A DNA stretch of 63,550 nt from Bdellovibrio sp. CG22_combo_CG10-13_8_21_14_all_39_27 (GCA_002786715.1 PCTW01000038.1:124492-188041), one strand, 5' to 3'; shown: positions 1 through 8,406, counted from the first letter of the stretch. Notes: generated from the letters alone by a model not told the origin. A program made the numbers and translations.

Positions 1-78
1 TACCGCCCAAACAAAGACTCCAACAAAAAGCAGTCCAAGTATTAGGGCGAAGGGAACGAGTATGATCATAGCGTTCAT
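1..78 (-). CDS. ccoS: CcoS, cbb3-type oxidase assembly protein (partial, 3' end outside window)
   Basis: The first 26 residues are visible: MNAMIILVPFALILGLLFVG and then VFVWAV. This is one hydrophobic helix ending in the F-x-W-A signature of CcoS, a small inner-membrane protein needed to insert cofactors into cbb3-type cytochrome c oxidase. Its ATG overlaps the stop of ccoI (ATGA), so the two are translationally coupled, which is the usual arrangement in cco maturation clusters. The rest of the gene runs off the left edge of the window. Confidence 0.8.
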   Translation of the reverse strand, partial: MNAMIILVPFALILGLLFVGVFVWAV

Positions 79-2486
79 AGAGTCTTTCCTAATTGGCGCA
101 GCCTTTTTGTGCCAAGGATGGTTGAAAAAAGAACAGTTAGTGAACTCAAAGGCATGAGTACTGCACCCCAAAGAGGTGTAATGAAGCCAAGCAACGCTAG
201 CGATAATCCCAAAAGATTATAGGTGAGCGAGAAAGCTAAATTTCTTTTTACAACAAATAGAGTTTCGCCGGAAATGTCTAACAATTCTATGACTTTGATC
301 AACCTTAAATCACTGATATGAACATCTGAAGCCTTCAGTGCGGCTTCAACACTTCCCTTGAGTGAAATTCCAACAAGCGAATGTGAGATGGCCATAGCAT
401 CATTGGCACCATCGCCAATCATAACAGGGTTTTTTATTGAGTTGAGAAAATCATTTTTTAATTCGGGACTGACTTGAGAGTGGCGTGAGTGACTAGGGAC
501 ATCGAGCTCCTTGCCAATTTTTGCGACTTGAGATTCATTGTCGCCGGAGAGAATGACGACAGAATAGTTTCGATCTTTTAAGCTTTGAACAACCTTTCGG
601 GAATCACTCTTGAGCGAGTCTTGAAAGACAAAAGTTGCGAGGAGAAGCTCTCCTGATTTTAGAGCAATCATTTTTTGATTTGATTCGCTTTCTACATCTT
701 CTAGTGAGTAGGGTTGATTGTTGATGCTACCAAAAAGACCTTTCGTTGATAGCTCTTCTATCGTTGCATGAGGGAGGGGGGCTCTCAGGCCGGGAGCTAA
801 GTGTAATCCAATATACTCTTTAAAAGCTTGGGCAATAGGATGTTGAGAATTCCATTCAAGAGTAAGGATGATTTGAAGAATGTGAGGAATATCATTAGTA
901 AAAAAATGAGCATCCACAATTCCGTAATGACCAAGAGTCAACGTTCCTGTTTTATCGAAAACAAAAGTTTCAGCGTGAGTAAGTCTTTCTAGAATAGACT
1001 CATTTTTAATAAAGATATTTTTTTTCGCAGCTAAAGATAAACTTCTAATAAAAGCTAGGGGAGTCGCTAGTCCAAGAGCGCAAGGACAGGTGACAATGAC
1101 AATGGCAAGCGCCACATTAAGCCCCTTGTGCCAATCTGAAACGATAAGATGATAGCCAAATGCAGTTAGGGCGATTGCAAGGACAGACCAAACGAGCACT
1201 TTGGAAATTTGATCTGCTCGATTGGAAATGGGAGCTTTTACACTCCAACCATCTTCAATCTGTTGATAAATTTTCCCCATTCTCGTTTGATTACCAATTT
1301 CTTGAACTTCAAGATCAAAGTCTGGACCGATATTAGTTGATCCTGCAAACACTCTTTGTCCGATCGAAATTTTTTCAGGACGAGATTCGCCAGTAAGGCT
1401 TGATTTATTAAGCGAAGAATTACCTCGAACAACGACTCCATCTACTGGCAAAACGTCATTTGTTTTAATTCGAACGATATCTTTTGGAGCCAATTCATTT
1501 TCTGAAATAAGAATTTCATTCCCATCAACTAATTTAGTCACCGCTTGATTGGAGAGTAAGTTCTTGAGTCCAATTTTGTTTAAACTGCGATGTTGTGCTT
1601 TTCTGAGAATATAACGAGAAGACAATAATAAAAAAACTAAGACACAGACGGAATCAAAGTAATTATCGGGATATCGCATGAGGGTATTGGCGACTCCTAC
1701 AAAAAAAGCTGTCAGGATAGCGATAGCGATTGGAAGATCTATCGAAATGGACTTGGCCAAAAGACCACGCCATGCAGATTTATAAAAGGGAATTGCAGAA
1801 TAGAAAACAACTGGAAGTGTAAGAGCTAAATTGATTAAATTAAAACTTTCGGCATAAATGCCATCAGCACCACCATAAATGCCAATAGCATAGATCATCA
1901 CATTCATGCTCGCTGCTGCAGAAACTCCAATCTTTAAAAGGAGCGAACGATCTTCCTGAAGAATCATTTTCTCTTGGTCATTCTCATCTCTTAGAGGAAA
2001 GGGGCGGTAACCCAATTTATTTAAGAGCATTGCTACTTTGGCAAAAGATGCACCCTTTTGGATCGTCACTTTTAGGGTTGAAGTGGAAAGATTGAGCCTT
2101 GAACTTATGATCTGAGGATCGAGCTGAGGTAGTTTTTCAAGTAGCCATAAACAAGCAATACAGTGAACTCCCTCTAGATAAAAATGAACACTTAGGCTCG
2201 AATCGGATTCTTTTTTAGAATAATTGTTTAAAAAATTTTCACTCTCAAAATGTTGGAAACTTTGTCCTTTTTCAGTGGCAGGAATTGTTAATTCAGAAAA
2301 TTCATTTTTATATTTGTAGTACTCACCAAGATTATGAGCTTGAAGAAGGCCGTAGACGCTTCTACAACCAGCACAACAAAACGAATGACCAGCTTCATCA
2401 TTAAAGAGATAGGTAATGTTTAAGCCACAATGATCGCAGGATTTTTGAGTTAAATCCTGCGTCCTCTCGGCCTCTAAGCTAGGCAT
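75..2486 (-). CDS. ccoI: CcoI/FixI-type copper-translocating P1B ATPase
   Basis: At 803 aa this is a full-length heavy-metal P-type ATPase. The N-terminus has a CcoI-type cysteine cluster (C17-x2-C20 and C37/C38/C41), followed by a degenerate HMA domain with HCIACLW near residue 110. The core shows the TGES actuator motif, the membrane CPC metal site (VTCPCALGL), the phosphorylation motif DKTGTLT and the hinge GDGANDAM. In the known family this pump delivers copper for assembly of the CuB centre of cbb3 oxidase. The ATG is preceded by AAGG with 5-nt spacing, and the gene starts 7 nt after the universal stress gene, so they form one operon. The ccoS overlap supports the CcoI assignment over a general CopA exporter. 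Confidence 0.93.
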   Translation of the reverse strand: MPSLEAERTQDLTQKSCDHCGLNITYLFNDEAGHSFCCAGCRSVYGLLQAHNLGEYYKYKNEFSELTIPATEKGQSFQHFESENFLNNYSKKESDSSLSVHFYLEGVHCIACLWLLEKLPQLDPQIISSRLNLSTSTLKVTIQKGASFAKVAMLLNKLGYRPFPLRDENDQEKMILQEDRSLLLKIGVSAAASMNVMIYAIGIYGGADGIYAESFNLINLALTLPVVFYSAIPFYKSAWRGLLAKSISIDLPIAIAILTAFFVGVANTLMRYPDNYFDSVCVLVFLLLSSRYILRKAQHRSLNKIGLKNLLSNQAVTKLVDGNEILISENELAPKDIVRIKTNDVLPVDGVVVRGNSSLNKSSLTGESRPEKISIGQRVFAGSTNIGPDFDLEVQEIGNQTRMGKIYQQIEDGWSVKAPISNRADQISKVLVWSVLAIALTAFGYHLIVSDWHKGLNVALAIVIVTCPCALGLATPLAFIRSLSLAAKKNIFIKNESILERLTHAETFVFDKTGTLTLGHYGIVDAHFFTNDIPHILQIILTLEWNSQHPIAQAFKEYIGLHLAPGLRAPLPHATIEELSTKGLFGSINNQPYSLEDVESESNQKMIALKSGELLLATFVFQDSLKSDSRKVVQSLKDRNYSVVILSGDNESQVAKIGKELDVPSHSRHSQVSPELKNDFLNSIKNPVMIGDGANDAMAISHSLVGISLKGSVEAALKASDVHISDLRLIKVIELLDISGETLFVVKRNLAFSLTYNLLGLSLALLGFITPLWGAVLMPLSSLTVLFSTILGTKRLRQLGKTL

Positions 2487-2493
2487 ACAAACC

Positions 2494-2940
2494 TTATTTT
2501 TGTGGTCTTAAGATATGAACGTCGCATGGAGAATACTTCACTAAATGCTCAGCAAATGATGAAGAGAAGAGTCCTGCAATACCATGCTTGCCTCTTGTGG
2601 CCACAATTACTAAATCTGCCTTTTTCTCATCTAAATACTCATGCACGCGTTGCTTTGGTGATTGAGTAAAATAAACGTGTTTTTCAGTGTTTTTTAGTTG
2701 TTCAGGAGTACAAATACTTGAGGCTAAGCCATCGAGAATTTTTAAGGTTGCAGATTCAATCTCTGGATACTTGTCTTCAGTTGGATAAATGAAAGGTGAA
2801 AAATCTGAAGTATAGATTTGAATTTCAAAGCAGTGAATAATATGAATCTTGTTCCCCTGAAGCAATGGAGAGTCTTTGAGAGTTTTTAACAAATCTAAAC
2901 TTTCATCATTCAAAGCAGCACAAATCACAACATTTTTCAT
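2494..2940 (-). CDS. Universal stress protein (UspA family)
   Basis: About 148 aa, a single Usp domain. It begins with a hydrophobic beta strand (KNVVICAALND) and ends with the ATP-binding loop pattern G-x2-G-x9-S/T seen as RGKHGIAGLFSSSFAEHLVK, followed by CDVHILRP. Usp proteins of this type bind ATP and often respond to oxygen limitation. The start at 2940 is chosen because GAGG sits 6 nt upstream; an in-frame ATG at 2952 lacks a good ribosome site. It is the first gene of the usp-ccoI-ccoS transcript and has an FNR-like promoter directly upstream, so low-oxygen induction is likely. Confidence 0.85.
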   Translation of the reverse strand: MKNVVICAALNDESLDLLKTLKDSPLLQGNKIHIIHCFEIQIYTSDFSPFIYPTEDKYPEIESATLKILDGLASSICTPEQLKNTEKHVYFTQSPKQRVHEYLDEKKADLVIVATRGKHGIAGLFSSSFAEHLVKYSPCDVHILRPQK

Positions 2941-2978
2941 ATTCAACCTCATGGAGATAAATCCTTAATCTTGAGTTT

Positions 2979-3019
2979 ATTATAGAACTGATTGTGCCAT
3001 AAAACATGACTTGAGTCAC
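2979..3019 (-). promoter_or_regulatory. FNR-type class II promoter of usp-ccoI-ccoS
   Basis: Read on the minus strand, the dyad GTGAC-TCAA-GTCAT (3006-3019) is followed by a perfect TATAAT (2979-2984). A start about 7 nt after the -10 box falls near 2972, which puts the dyad centre at about -41, the position used by FNR/CRP proteins at class II promoters. The half-sites resemble TTGAT/ATCAA with T to C changes. Confidence 0.65.
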
Positions 3020-3050
3020 ATTTGCTTAGGATAATTAGCACCGTAATTGA

Positions 3051-3431
3051 TTAAAAAACAAAGGGACTAGAGAGTACTTCATTGAGAGCTGTTCGAATGC
3101 TGTCAGAAGCGTCTCGTTTAAGAATTTCTTTAACCGTTGTGAGATCGATAAAAGAGATGATGCTATTAGGACGTACTGTTGCTTGAACTCCTGAGGACTG
3201 TTGATTTACGAGTTCTTTGAGACCTAAAACTTGACCACGATGCAAGGACATTCTTTTGCGGTTATTCTTAAGTAGATCAATCTGCCCCTCGCGCACAAAG
3301 TAGGCAACAATTGGGATTTGTCCTTCGTAATAAAGGATGGATTCCGATTTAAAATCTTTAAAATCAAGCAAGCTCTCGAGTGTTTCGAGCATTGGGGGTT
3401 GAATGGTAAAGACATCGATTTTCGTTTTCAT
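3051..3431 (-). CDS. Cyclic-nucleotide-binding-fold protein without DNA-binding domain
   Basis: About 126 aa resembling the beta-barrel sensor half of CRP/FNR proteins: ILYYEGQIPIVAYFVREGQI is followed by a short roll and the LGLKELV segment. The helix-turn-helix half is absent, and the polypeptide ends soon after the barrel. It lies 69 nt downstream of the fnr-type gene. It could be a stand-alone sensor or a partner of the regulator. The ATG at 3431 is preferred; an upstream GTG at 3455 would add 8 residues. The ligand is unknown, and the usual phosphate-binding R-x-A signature is not evident. Confidence 0.6.
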   Translation of the reverse strand: MKTKIDVFTIQPPMLETLESLLDFKDFKSESILYYEGQIPIVAYFVREGQIDLLKNNRKRMSLHRGQVLGLKELVNQQSSGVQATVRPNSIISFIDLTTVKEILKRDASDSIRTALNEVLSSPFVF

Positions 3432-3499
3432 CTTCTTATGATCATAACGGATCACGTGGATAAAAAAATAATCTAGGTCACGTTTTTAAAAATTAATGA

Positions 3500-4225
3500 T
3501 TAGTAATTGACGTTGGCCCATTCTAGAAGTTCAGCTTCATTTGTAATGAAAATGGTTTTACCTTCTTGCTCGATTAAGCCGGCATCTTTGAATTCAGAGA
3601 TAAAACGGATCAACGTTTCATTAGCAGTCCCGATCATTGTCGCCATCTCTTCGCGAGTAAGCTTGAGATCAAGCTTCCATCTCCCGTCATCAAGTTTTTG
3701 ACCATGAGTATCTTTCAGAAGAAGAAAGAGTTCAGCCAATCTTTCACGCACATTCTTTTGGTGCATTGATGTGATTCTTGATTCAGCAGCACCCATGTCG
3801 CGAGAGAGCTTATTGATAATCTCAAGAGAGACTTCAGGATTTTCAGAAATGGTTTTCATGATATATTTTTTATCAATGAAACAAACCTTGGTATCTTCAA
3901 GAGCTGTTGCAGTCGCAGAGTAGAATTGATCAGTGAAGAGAGAGCGGTGGCCTAAAATATCACCGGCTGAAACAATTCTTACGATTGATTCTTTACCGTC
4001 ACTTCCAATTTTAGATACTTTAATATTGCCAGATGATACACAGTAAATTCCAAAAGGATGATTGCCTTGAACAAAAAGAGTTTGACCCTTTTTGTAAACG
4101 TTTGTGACTTTGTGATTTGAAATGTCTTCCAGAGAAGCTAATTCCATGGCACAAAAAATTCCGTTCTCACGTGAAGGGCAGTCTTTACAATGAAGCGAGC
4201 CTTTGTTTGAATTTGTCTTTTGCAT
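3500..4225 (-). CDS. Crp/Fnr-family regulator with FNR-like cysteines
   Basis: 241 aa with an N-terminal cysteine cluster (C13-x2-C16-x8-C25), a cyclic-nucleotide-like barrel with a further Cys near 114 (DTKVCFID), a dimerisation helix, and a C-terminal helix-turn-helix (LTREEMATMIGTANETLIRF). Three N-terminal cysteines plus one internal cysteine match the ligand set of the oxygen-sensing [4Fe-4S] cluster of FNR, although the second spacing (x8 instead of x5) differs from E. coli. It heads a minus-strand cluster with cbb3 oxidase maturation genes, the classic FNR target. Its own promoter carries the same dyad type, so autoregulation is likely. Confidence 0.85.
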   Translation of the reverse strand: MQKTNSNKGSLHCKDCPSRENGIFCAMELASLEDISNHKVTNVYKKGQTLFVQGNHPFGIYCVSSGNIKVSKIGSDGKESIVRIVSAGDILGHRSLFTDQFYSATATALEDTKVCFIDKKYIMKTISENPEVSLEIINKLSRDMGAAESRITSMHQKNVRERLAELFLLLKDTHGQKLDDGRWKLDLKLTREEMATMIGTANETLIRFISEFKDAGLIEQEGKTIFITNEAELLEWANVNY

Positions 4226-4248
4226 AGAACGTCATCCTCTTGAAATTC

Positions 4249-4289
4249 AATATAACATTTATCAGGTGATTCTCCATGATGTAAATCAT
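4249..4289 (-). promoter_or_regulatory. FNR-type autoregulatory promoter of the fnr-like gene
   Basis: The symmetric ATGAT-GTAA-ATCAT (4276-4289) retains the TGAT-N4-ATCA core of the FNR box. On the minus strand a TATATT -10 element lies at 4249-4254. The predicted start near 4242 places the box centre at about -41 and leaves a 17-nt leader. The geometry matches the usp promoter at 2979-3019. Confidence 0.6.
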
Positions 4290-4319
4290 TTAAAATAAAT
4301 GTAAGTTATTGAATTTCCG

Positions 4320-5618
4320 TTATTCTAAAGAGGGATCGCTGTTATCCTGCTCACCAGTCACAACTGCTCTTTGATTTCTGTCAAATAAACTCAAAATCTG
4401 CTTATAAGTGACCTTAGATTCATAAAGTGAATTTACCATCGCCATATTAGAACGAGAGTTCATATGAAAATAGCTGGGCATCGCATTAGTTATGATGTCC
4501 AAATACTTATCTGGTGTTGAGTCAGGATTAAGTTCGAAATGGGCCTGTTGAAGTGAGTCATCAACATAAGCAAAGGTGTCACAACCATTGATGAGGAAAA
4601 TTTGGTATTGATCAGCAGCAAAGTTACCCATTCCTGCCAGTGCACGAATATTGGCCCCAAGACCAGAGTGACCTGAGTAGCTGATGAAGTCAGAGTTTAT
4701 TGTTCTTTGATTATATTTTGTAGCGAAATCAGATCGAGCGACACGAATTCCTTCAATTAAAAAAAGAGCAGCATCAACAGTTCCTTTCGGTGTTTCAAAA
4801 GTTAAATAAATTTCTGGATTTTGAATACCACGCGAAAAAGTATTACGAGTACCCAAAGTCACACTTGAAGATGTAGGCTTCCCAAATTTGTTAAGAAGCT
4901 CATTTACTGTCGAAACGTAAGCCGAAACTCCAGCATCGTATTCAGATGTTGCACCTTCAACTGCTTTTCCAAAGATAGCAGTGATAACGAGTTTCCCGTC
5001 TTCCCAAACTTTAGCGTACTCTGGATATTTATTTTTTGTGTTTTCACTTGAAACATTAAAATAGGCAACGGTGTGAATAACATCTTGGTTCGATTCCGAT
5101 TTGAGTGGGCAGCTACTTTTCTGAGGACGATAGTAATACCACAAAATTCCGCTGGTCACATTATGAGCTTCCCAAGCTATACATTTCTTACTTCCATGCT
5201 CATCAGCTCCATAGGTTTTGAAAAACTGAGAAATGGCATTAGGGCTAGTGTTTGATGGCAAAATAAAAGTAAATTTTTCTGGTACCTTTTGCTCAATTGG
5301 CCAGGCGATCATGAGCTTTGCCGAGTATTTAACTAAATAGCTACCGCGCTCTTGAGCGATGATTTCTTTAATTTCAATCTCTGTTCTACTGGTATCAGGA
5401 GTTCCGCCTTCGAGTCCATTGAGCTGACCAATGGTATAGAGTAATTGTTCTTCGATTTGAGGTTTGACCATCCATTGAGAAGGACTATTGGTAACGATTG
5501 TTCCCTCTGGAATAACTCCTTCAATGAGAATAGAGTGAGCTGAGTCAAATTTTTCATTAGCATAAGATGGAAGTAAGCTTAAGAATCCTAAAGCCAGGAT
5601 GATGGTTAGTGATTTCAC
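4320..5618 (-). CDS. Secreted protein with caspase/gingipain-like His-Cys pattern
   Basis: About 432 aa when started at the GTG at 5618, which has GAGGAGAG just upstream; an ATG at 5660 would put 14 extra residues before the signal peptide. The signal peptide is VKSLTIILALGFLSLLPSYA, cut before NEKF. Near the C-terminal third, FISYSGHSGLG is followed about 25 residues later by FLINGCDTFAYVDD. A His-Gly after one hydrophobic strand and a Cys after the next is the arrangement of clan CD peptidases (caspases, gingipains, clostripain, CHAT). The middle has the disulfide candidates KKCIAW and SSCPL. The neighbours do not suggest a pathway. Peptidase function is inferred from the motif alone. Confidence 0.5.
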   Translation of the reverse strand: MKSLTIILALGFLSLLPSYANEKFDSAHSILIEGVIPEGTIVTNSPSQWMVKPQIEEQLLYTIGQLNGLEGGTPDTSRTEIEIKEIIAQERGSYLVKYSAKLMIAWPIEQKVPEKFTFILPSNTSPNAISQFFKTYGADEHGSKKCIAWEAHNVTSGILWYYYRPQKSSCPLKSESNQDVIHTVAYFNVSSENTKNKYPEYAKVWEDGKLVITAIFGKAVEGATSEYDAGVSAYVSTVNELLNKFGKPTSSSVTLGTRNTFSRGIQNPEIYLTFETPKGTVDAALFLIEGIRVARSDFATKYNQRTINSDFISYSGHSGLGANIRALAGMGNFAADQYQIFLINGCDTFAYVDDSLQQAHFELNPDSTPDKYLDIITNAMPSYFHMNSRSNMAMVNSLYESKVTYKQILSLFDRNQRAVVTGEQDNSDPSLE

Positions 5619-5706
5619 GTTCTCTCCTCGAAAATCAAATATTTGTGAGAGATTTCTCAAATCAATTGCGAAACGTAAAGCTGAGAGTGAAGAAATTACA
5701 GTATTA

Positions 5707-5976
5707 TTAAACTTCTATGAGAACAAACGCCATTTCACCGACTTGAATTGTGGGGAAGGTTGCATCTTCGTTTAAATTCCAGGCTTCGATTTCATCTGGC
5801 AAAGGGCAAACGACTAGACCATCGCGAATCCATTCTTGAAGATAGCTTTGAGAATCATCAGAGAGAACTTGAAGAAAAAGTTCTGGCTCAATTGAAATAT
5901 CAACTAAAAAAAGATTTTCATTTTCTTGAAAAGGCAGAATTTCTTTCCAAGGTGTAAGTTTTACTGAAGGATGCAA
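5707..5976 (-). CDS. Small acidic hypothetical protein
   Basis: 89 aa from a TTG at 5976, rich in Glu, Leu and Ile, with no signal peptide, membrane segment or cysteine motif. The C-terminus (FPTIQVGEMAFVLIEV) reads as two beta strands. The start lies in the T-run of the histone terminator, and GGA is 7 nt upstream, so it may depend on read-through or its own promoter. It is not recognised as any family. The opposite strand is also open here but has poorer composition and no ribosome site. Confidence 0.4.
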   Translation of the reverse strand: MHPSVKLTPWKEILPFQENENLFLVDISIEPELFLQVLSDDSQSYLQEWIRDGLVVCPLPDEIEAWNLNEDATFPTIQVGEMAFVLIEV

Positions 5977-5983
5977 GTTTTTT

Positions 5984-6013
5984 CCAAAAACAAAAGGGAG
6001 TCCGAAGACTCCC
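5984..6013 (-). terminator. Rho-independent terminator of the histone gene
   Basis: On the minus strand, GGGAGTC-TTCG-GACTCCC is a perfect 7-bp stem with a stable TTCG tetraloop, followed by TTTTGTTTTT. It lies 13 nt after the histone stop codon. Confidence 0.85.
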
Positions 6014-6026
6014 CATTTGTAAAAAA

Positions 6027-6215
6027 TTAAAAGTCGGCAGCTTTAACTGTCTTACGACCATTTGAAACGCAACGCTCTTGAGCTTCTTTAACCATTTGAT
6101 GAACTTTTTCATTGAGCTTATCAAGAGCTTCTGATGAAACGTTCAGTCCTGTTGATTTAAGAGCATCTTTAGTTTTTGAACCAACGAGCAGCATTTCTGT
6201 TTCTTTGTTTTCCAT
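6027..6215 (-). CDS. Singlet histone-fold protein (bacterial histone, Bdellovibrio HBb type)
   Basis: 62 aa. The sequence after MENKETEMLL reads as a minimal histone fold: a short helix 1 (SKTKDALKSTG), a long central helix 2 (SSEALDKLNEKVHQMVKEAQ), then the L2 loop and helix 3 RKTVKAADF, the R-[KT]-[TV]...D signature of histones. The length fits the roughly 60-residue histone known from Bdellovibrio bacteriovorus, which lacks tails and coats DNA. The second ATG (6215) is chosen because AGGAG is 7 nt upstream; the ATG at 6221 is only 1 nt from it. The gene is monocistronic with a strong terminator, consistent with an abundant chromosomal protein. The function is inferred from the fold. Confidence 0.85.
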   Translation of the reverse strand: MENKETEMLLVGSKTKDALKSTGLNVSSEALDKLNEKVHQMVKEAQERCVSNGRKTVKAADF

Positions 6216-6335
6216 GAGCATTCTCCTATGTGGTGCAGAGGTTATCTTAGAGAGTTAATTCTATTGAGAAAAATTCAATGATCAATGACTAAGTTTATTT
6301 TTTGATAAGTAATTTGAAAGTTATTGATTTTTTAT

Positions 6336-6989
6336 TCAATGACGAATCAAATCAATTAACTTTTTTTCACCTTCAAGCAGTTGACTTTTTAAAACTGAAG
6401 CATATTGATCGAGAATTTCTGATTGATCACTTCGATCAACAACAATGGGTTCACCATAAGAGAGATAGATTTTTGAAAATGGTTTTGGAATTCGAAAGTC
6501 ATCCCAACTCTTATTGATCACCCAAAATTTTTCAGGATAAACGATGTAAGGAAGTACGGGAATGTTTGTGAGACGTGAAATTTCGAAAATTCCTTTTTTA
6601 GCTTCGTGTTTTGGCCCCTTGGGTCCGTCTACAGTAATAGCGCCAGGCAAACCAGTTTTAAGCAATCTAATCATAGCTTTCATGGCTTCTACGCCACCAC
6701 GGCTGGAGCTCCCTCTGGCCGTTTTATTTCCTAATCTTTCGCAAGTGACTGCCACCAGTTCTCCGTCTTTGGATCCCGAGACGATAACAGCATGTGGATT
6801 TCCAATTTCAGAGAAAATCGCACCAATTAAATTTTGATGCCAAATCGCATAAATGTAATGAGGAGGAGAGGTCGTCGCTTTGAGATTTTGAAGTCTTTCC
6901 GGATTTAAAATTTTGAATCGATAAGTTGTCGCAAGGACTCTTACGATAATAAAAGTTAAGAAAGAGATGATCTTAATTTTCAAATTCAT
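6336..6989 (-). CDS. Lysophospholipid acyltransferase-like protein (DUF374)
   Basis: 217 aa with an N-terminal hydrophobic anchor (IKIISFLTFIIVRVLATTY). The acyltransferase-like core has IWHQNLIGAIF, VSGSKDGELVA, then ARGSSSRGGVEAMKAMI and TVDGPKGPKHEAKKG. These are the conserved blocks of DUF374, which is related to KDO-lipid A acyltransferases and acts at the inner membrane on lipid A or phospholipid-like acceptors. It is the last gene of a minus-strand run of radical SAM, GT4 and this gene (gaps 9 and 16 nt), which suggests that the acylated lipid and the glycosylation belong to one surface pathway. Confidence 0.8.
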   Translation of the reverse strand: MNLKIKIISFLTFIIVRVLATTYRFKILNPERLQNLKATTSPPHYIYAIWHQNLIGAIFSEIGNPHAVIVSGSKDGELVAVTCERLGNKTARGSSSRGGVEAMKAMIRLLKTGLPGAITVDGPKGPKHEAKKGIFEISRLTNIPVLPYIVYPEKFWVINKSWDDFRIPKPFSKIYLSYGEPIVVDRSDQSEILDQYASVLKSQLLEGEKKLIDLIRH

Positions 6990-7005
6990 TTCACTTATTC
7001 ATATG

Positions 7006-8406
7006 TTAAGAATCTTTTACTGTCCATCGAAGACCGAATTCAAAGAGTAATTCCTCTTCATTTTTTGAAAGAAACCATTCACCGCGATGCGGATCTGCGA
7101 TTTTAAATTGCGATCCTTCATCAGTCACCCAGGGCGCTGTTATAAAATCGGGACCTTTTTCTCGCGGAAGACTTGTTTTCATTCCGTAGCTTTCAAAAAA
7201 GAGATGGGCCCAAGTGTCAGCATAATTTTCAAAGATTTGGCTTAACTTAATTTGATCTTCAGAGTTTTTAAAATACTGTGTGTATCTCGCAGCCAAGTCT
7301 GTTGCTAGTTTGCCAAATTGAAAGAGGCCAGGTTCCAACATTTTGGGAATTTGTAGTGCAATTAGTTGAGAAACGTCGTCATGGGAGCAAGCCGATTTAC
7401 GGGGTCCATGAACGAGGTCATTACTTAGAGCTTTCTCAATGGATTTCTTAATATCAAGAGGAGAGATTACTGGACCATAATGCGATTTATAGACCGGAAG
7501 ATAATCGACTTGGTTATTGAAAAAGGAGTCAAATTCAAGATGTCCACCCCATGCGGTTAAAAGTGCTCTGTGACCATTTTTAAGTGATCTCAATGCTGCC
7601 ATTCCAAAGTTCTCATCCGAATGGAGGGATGGGGAGATAAAAGTATGAGAATGGCTGAGGTAATTTGCATTAAGCTCTTCACGGTCAAGAAACCCATGAA
7701 ACTTAACTATCGAATTGAGCTTAAGCTTAACCACTAAGTCTTCAAGCGTTTTTAAATAGGCAGTAGATTTTTTGCCCATATTGGGACTGCCCAGGTGGTC
7801 TTCTTTTCCGAAAATGTCCAAAACAATTTTATTTCGGTTTTCTTCGTTTAATAATGAAATTCCCCAAAGGAGAGTATGAAGATTTTTTTGTTCAGAAATT
7901 CTTCCTGTAAAAATAAAATGATGGAGGTCCTTGGAGCGGGATTTTTGTTCAAGTTGTTGATCATCTATTGAAAAAGGTATTTTAAAAACTTTGGCTTTCA
8001 AATCAATTTTCTGGAGACAATGTATATCGGCATCTGAAGTCACAACAAAAAAATCGAATGCTTTCGTATTTTGAAGCCAGCCCCATTTTTCAAGTGGCCA
8101 TAGTCCAACAGAAGCAAGCCCATGGAGATAGAGCCCTATCGGGATTTCAAGATTGAGTTTTTGACGAATAATTTGATGAAGTTGATTTGCTTGAAGATTA
8201 AAGGCCGTAAAAAGTATTAAGTCAGACTTGAGAACAGATGCGAGTATCTTGGACGTTGAATCCTCTTCAACTTGATGGATAATAACCTCATGGCCTTGCT
8301 CTTGAAAGGCCTTGGTCCAATCCTGTACAATTCCGGGCAAAATTTCAGTCATACTTTGCCAAGATCTGTTTTGAAGGGTGTCAATAATGGTAAGTACTTT
8401 TGTCAA
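7006..8406 (-). CDS. GT4-type glycosyltransferase with altered EX7E motif
   Basis: 466 aa, GT-B fold. The nucleotide-sugar half has FIFTGRISEQKNLHTLLWG near residues 160-180, and the donor motif region reads DENFGMAALRSLKNGHRALL before TAWGG. In GT4 retaining enzymes the second Glu of EX7E contacts the donor; here that position is Arg (E-NFGMAAL-R). The C-terminal 100 residues are an extra domain. The start is TTG at 8406 with AGGG 7 nt upstream, 9 nt after the radical SAM gene. Two relatives in this window (31183-32481 and 35704-37104) share the -x-WGG ending. It may transfer an unusual sugar or be non-catalytic. Confidence 0.8.
   Translation of the reverse strand: MTKVLTIIDTLQNRSWQSMTEILPGIVQDWTKAFQEQGHEVIIHQVEEDSTSKILASVLKSDLILFTAFNLQANQLHQIIRQKLNLEIPIGLYLHGLASVGLWPLEKWGWLQNTKAFDFFVVTSDADIHCLQKIDLKAKVFKIPFSIDDQQLEQKSRSKDLHHFIFTGRISEQKNLHTLLWGISLLNEENRNKIVLDIFGKEDHLGSPNMGKKSTAYLKTLEDLVVKLKLNSIVKFHGFLDREELNANYLSHSHTFISPSLHSDENFGMAALRSLKNGHRALLTAWGGHLEFDSFFNNQVDYLPVYKSHYGPVISPLDIKKSIEKALSNDLVHGPRKSACSHDDVSQLIALQIPKMLEPGLFQFGKLATDLAARYTQYFKNSEDQIKLSQIFENYADTWAHLFFESYGMKTSLPREKGPDFITAPWVTDEGSQFKIADPHRGEWFLSKNEEELLFEFGLRWTVKDS

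Noticed and set aside
3468-3481. A third FNR-like dyad upstream of the cyclic-nucleotide-fold gene
   Set aside because: On the minus strand GTGAC-CTAG-ATTAT keeps only one good half-site, and the spacing to a -10 is off.
5748-5957. Plus-strand reading frame opposite the small acidic gene
   Set aside because: Composition is rich in Arg, Leu and His, as in an antisense shadow, and it lacks a ribosome site.
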